Below are positions 6,806 to 8,694 of a DNA stretch of 8,694 bases, one piece after another. Under the pieces are notes generated by a model. That model saw only the letters and a list, made by a program, of their open reading frames with translations, was not told where the DNA came from and did no database searches. The translations under genes were made by a program, and so were the position numbers. Numbering within the stretch: the stretch's first letter is position 1; each line of letters starts with the position of its first letter. The stretch comes from Verrucomicrobiota bacterium (GTDB lineage Bacteria > Verrucomicrobiota > Lentisphaeria > Oligosphaerales > Oligosphaeraceae): positions 1 through 8,694 of the forward strand of contig JAKLHU010000066.1 of assembly GCA_022709995.1 (NCBI GenBank), written 5' to 3'.

Positions 6806-6879
6806 GCTTTCAACTCCTCCAGGATGATCGTCAGTTTGGTTGGATTCGCCGCCCGGCCGGTCTCGGCCGCCAGGCACAT
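6802..6879 (-). CDS. Possible 25-codon leader reading frame overlapping the metK start
   Basis: An ATG at 6877-6879 opens a 25-codon frame, different from that of metK, with product [20 protein letters not shown] then EELKA. Its TGA stop (6802-6804) overlaps the metK ATG as ATGA, the usual geometry for translational coupling. It would sit just downstream of the tentative promoter at 6918-6945. Its own ribosome binding site is weak (an AAAGAAA run, with a GAGGGGG further up). The peptide has no run of Met codons and resembles nothing I know. A frame this short can arise by chance in GC-rich DNA, so this is only a candidate. Confidence 0.25.
   Translation of the reverse strand: MCLAAETGRAANPTKLTIILEELKA
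6814..6820 (-). promoter_or_regulatory. Ribosome binding site that fixes the metK start
   Basis: On the minus strand this reads GGAGGAG, eight bases before the ATG at 6803-6805. It is the strongest ribosome binding site in the window and rules in favour of this ATG over the GTG at 6877. Confidence 0.8.
6854..6869 (-). promoter_or_regulatory. Small perfect hairpin in the metK leader
   Basis: CGGCCG-AGAC-CGGCCG on the minus strand forms a 6-bp stem with a 4-base loop, 34 bases before the metK ribosome binding site. It lies between the tentative promoter and the start codon. Any regulatory role is inference. Confidence 0.3.
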
Positions 6880-6917
6880 TTTCTTTAGACGTTTGCGCCC
6901 CCTCGAAAGTTCCTTTT

Positions 6918-6945
6918 AATGTAAGGCCGGATGGGGATTCCGCAA
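6918..6945 (-). promoter_or_regulatory. Tentative sigma-70-type promoter for the metK operon
   Basis: On the minus strand a TTGCGG box (6940-6945) and a TACATT box (6918-6923) are separated by 16 bases, followed by an AT-rich AAAAGGAAC stretch. The match to consensus is moderate (three of six and four of six). It would give a leader of roughly 105 bases. This is the best candidate in the gap but is not strong. Confidence 0.3.
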
Positions 6946-6981
6946 ACGCCGGCGACGCCTTTCGCGCGCGATCCGTGCAAG

Positions 6982-7095
6982 CGGTCAGCCAATGATAACT
7001 GAGCTCATGAGGAGTCAGCGCTTGGGCGCCTCAGAGCCGGAGGCGCCACCTTGGCGCGCCAGGCCATTAGGACCGCCAGAGGCAAGGGCTGACCG
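6982..7095. other. Structured intergenic segment between the secreted-protein gene and metK
   Basis: A perfect 9-bp inverted repeat (CGGTCAGCC at 6982-6990, GGCTGACCG at 7087-7095) encloses further symmetric pieces: an 8-bp stem with a 7-base loop (GGCGCCTC at 7025-7032, GAGGCGCC at 7040-7047), the palindrome TGGCGCGCCA (7052-7061), and a CTCATGAG palindrome (7004-7011). The 8-bp stem may serve as the transcription end of the upstream gene 7131-8015, though no U-run follows it. The whole could also fold as one multibranched RNA. It does not match any SAM or SAH riboswitch core I know. Confidence 0.4.
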
Positions 7096-7130
7096 ATAAC
7101 CGATCCGCACCCTCGCCGGCGGCGCCCGTT

Positions 7131-8015
7131 TCACAAGCCGGGGACGATCCTGTTCTGCAAGTCGCGGCAGGCCTGGACGGCATCGCCCCTGATAGGCGCC
7201 AGAAACAATTCAAAGAACATAGTGTCTCCCGGGCGAACCGGATGCTGGCGCCACCGCATCATCTCCACCGTAAAACCGCCTTGTTTCCGGCCGGAGCCAA
7301 GAATCATCCCCGGCAGCTGCTCCCAAAACCACGGATCGGCGCCGATGACCGCCAGGCCGACCGGCGGCGGCCCCGCGCTGGCATACGCGAACCAGCGGTC
7401 GGTTTGGCTGCGCGGCAGGCTGAACCAATTTTCCGGCTGGTGCTGTTTCCAGACCGGATTGCCGTTGTCCATGGCGACTACGGCCAAAAGCTCCGGGCCG
7501 GTGCCCAGATTGAGGGTGGCGCGCTCACAGCGGAACGACCCGGTCGCCAACACATGATACGCCAGCCGGAGATAGGGCTCTCCCGCATAAAATTCGATGG
7601 ATTTGCGGATCTGAAGATGCGGCCACGCCTGCGTCACCAGCAGGCTGGCCGAATGCTGGCCGGCAGTGAGGACCGCGCCCGTCGCCCGGACGTCGCTCTG
7701 GTGCTCATGACGCGTTTGCCGGCTTTCGCCGGCACGACTGTCGTCACCATAGACGACAAACAATTCCCCGAAGTCGAGACCGACCACGCCGCCAGGCTTG
7801 CCGGTCAGGCCTTTGACGACATAATTGCGCCGGCTGTCAAGGACGAGCTCATAGTCCCCGGTCGTGAACGACAGCCAGTCCGCCCCGCGCCGGACCTGCA
7901 AGCCGGCAAGGACAAATTCCGCGCCGGCCGGCGCCGCCGCCACATCGACCGTCACCGGTTCCGGCCAGGCGGCCAGCCCCGCCAACAGCGCCGTCAGCAA
8001 AATGACTCGTCGCAT
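7131..8015 (-). CDS. Secreted beta-rich protein of unknown function
   Basis: The 294-residue product begins with a typical Sec signal peptide: MRRV, then a hydrophobic core ILLTALLAGLAA (5-16), with likely cleavage in the next few residues. The mature part is a chain of short beta strands rich in aromatic residues. A stretch of the type QIRKSIEFYAGEPYLRLAYHV (135-155), followed by a Cys-containing ERATLNLG strand (164-171) and a later FFELFLAP (267-274), resembles the beta-sandwich of galactose-mutarotase-like or polysaccharide-lyase-associated domains. No catalytic motif can be named, so the function is left open; carbohydrate binding or processing outside the cytosol is a guess. The ATG at 8013-8015 is preferred over the longer frame to 8150 because it starts the signal peptide and has GAGGA five bases upstream. 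It lies 124 bases after the CBM9-like gene and may be cotranscribed with it. The other genes downstream are 325 bases away and functionally unrelated. Confidence 0.75.
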   Translation of the reverse strand: MRRVILLTALLAGLAAWPEPVTVDVAAAPAGAEFVLAGLQVRRGADWLSFTTGDYELVLDSRRNYVVKGLTGKPGGVVGLDFGELFVVYGDDSRAGESRQTRHEHQSDVRATGAVLTAGQHSASLLVTQAWPHLQIRKSIEFYAGEPYLRLAYHVLATGSFRCERATLNLGTGPELLAVVAMDNGNPVWKQHQPENWFSLPRSQTDRWFAYASAGPPPVGLAVIGADPWFWEQLPGMILGSGRKQGGFTVEMMRWRQHPVRPGDTMFFELFLAPIRGDAVQACRDLQNRIVPGL

Positions 8016-8139
8016 ACCGTTCCTCACTGCGCCCTTACCTGGCGCTTCCCCTGCCCGAACACGGCGCCGCAACTGCGGTCGCCGGACGAAAGGTTCTTCC
8101 AATCCATTTCCCGTTTTCACCTGGCGCCGCCGGCCGGCC
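8016..8139. other. Intergenic region between the two secreted-protein genes
   Basis: These 124 bases hold the GAGGA ribosome binding site of the downstream gene (8021-8025) and a 9-bp direct repeat, ACCTGGCGC, near 8038 and 8119. I see no clear promoter or terminator. Confidence 0.4.
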
Positions 8140-8694
8140 TTAACGGTCAACGGGCCCTGGCGCCGTCAACAGAAAGCGCTTGAACACCGACGGGTCCTTG
8201 CCGCCGCAAATGCCGTAGGTCAGGCCCATCCAGTAGTCAGTCCGATTGACATCCATGTCCAGGGCGACGAAATTGAAACCAAAAGACTCGCCTTCCGCCA
8301 GACGCAACGGCGCCAGCACGGCGAGCGGCACGGCCAACTCATAATCGACATATCCCGGACCCGGGACGGCGGCCACCACGCATCCTTCCGGCAGACGCGC
8401 CGGCGGCGGCCAGCTCTGCCCCGCGAAGGCGCGGCCGGCGGCGGTGGAATAGCCAATGTTGATTTCACGGTCGTCCGGGGCGTAGCCGGTGGTCAAAGCG
8501 TCGTTGAGGACATCAAAGCCGAGCTGGATGCAGTCGCCGGCCCAAATAGTCGCCGCCGATGCCTGAGTGTTGATGTGGACGTCGTCCAGAACCCGCGCCG
8601 CAAAATAGACATGCGTCTCATCCCAGCCGGTCCAGGCCCGGATGGACAAATCGGCCGCGTCGCGCCAGAGCGAATGGGAGGCGGCATCCGGCGG
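8140..8694 (-). CDS. CBM9-like carbohydrate-binding domain protein (5' end outside window)
   Basis: The frame is open to the right edge, so the N-terminus is missing; 184 residues and the TAA stop (8140-8142) are visible. The pattern fits the CBM9-like/DOMON-type beta-sandwich: a W-x-x-A-A-D-L segment (visible residues 10-16), TGWDETHVYFAARVLDDVH (22-40), an IWAGDCIQLGFD stretch (50-61), YVDYELAVPLAVL (115-127), GFNFVALDMD (139-148) and a W-M-G-L-T-Y...FKRFLL end (155-176). In this family the W-G-D and aromatic positions line the carbohydrate-binding cleft. The protein ends soon after the domain, so the domain is the C-terminal module of what may be a larger secreted protein, perhaps attached to a glycoside hydrolase or other enzyme outside the window. 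Secretion cannot be verified here. Binding specificity is unknown. Confidence 0.8.
   Translation of the reverse strand, partial: PPDAASHSLWRDAADLSIRAWTGWDETHVYFAARVLDDVHINTQASAATIWAGDCIQLGFDVLNDALTTGYAPDDREINIGYSTAAGRAFAGQSWPPPARLPEGCVVAAVPGPGYVDYELAVPLAVLAPLRLAEGESFGFNFVALDMDVNRTDYWMGLTYGICGGKDPSVFKRFLLTAPGPVDR

Noticed and set aside
6806..6877. Longer metK start at the GTG at 6877
   Set aside because: The added 24 residues do not resemble the family, and a strong ribosome binding site serves the ATG at 6803-6805.
6806..7130. SAM or SAH riboswitch upstream of metK
   Set aside because: I looked for the conserved cores of the SAM-I type and the SAH type and did not find them; only generic inverted repeats are present.

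Overview
The window reads as a GC-rich bacterial chromosome segment with five genes in a row on the minus strand, plus the tail of an apparent transposase gene on the plus strand at the left edge. The organism is probably a member of the PVC group, with Lentisphaerota or Kiritimatiellota-like lineages as my best guess. I base this on the short GTCCYAT-type intergenic repeats, which resemble repeats I associate with those genomes, and on the mix of secreted carbohydrate-related proteins with a SahH/adenosine-kinase methyl cycle. This is recollection and inference; there is no rRNA or other marker here to confirm it.

Layout from left to right. Bases 1-475 hold the C-terminal part of a DDE-type transposase, in DNA visibly more AT-rich than the rest. 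Bases 476-891 carry no gene but are dense with repeats: a regular lattice of GTCCYAT heptamers (624-740) and then two to three copies of a GC-rich 56-61 bp repeat (744-913). The second repeat family runs into the 3' end of the next gene. Bases 892-2757 (minus) encode an unusual two-part protein: a membrane-anchored N-terminal domain fused to a GT4-family glycosyltransferase. Bases 2892-4307 encode S-adenosylhomocysteine hydrolase (ahcY), 4343-5380 a PfkB-family kinase that is most likely adenosine kinase, and 5534-6805 S-adenosylmethionine synthetase (metK) with an odd Lys/Ala-rich repeat tail. A 325-base intergenic region with several inverted repeats separates metK from two genes for secreted proteins: 7131-8015 (unknown, beta-rich) and 8140-8694 (CBM9-like, its 5' end outside the window).

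The central three genes form a coherent methyl-cycle operon, transcribed metK, then adenosine kinase, then ahcY. MetK makes SAM from methionine and ATP. After methyl transfer, AhcY splits S-adenosylhomocysteine into homocysteine and adenosine, and the kinase removes adenosine as AMP, pulling the reversible AhcY reaction forward. Only methionine synthase is absent from the visible cluster. The glycosyltransferase follows 134 bases downstream and may be cotranscribed, with no obvious functional link.

The parts most worth a second look are the domain fusion in the glycosyltransferase, the histone-like tail on MetK, the set of mutually exclusive GC-rich hairpin arms in the metK-kinase intergenic region just upstream of the kinase ribosome binding site, a small reading frame overlapping the metK start, and the two repeat families on the left. 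No tRNA, rRNA, CRISPR array or recognisable known riboswitch was found.
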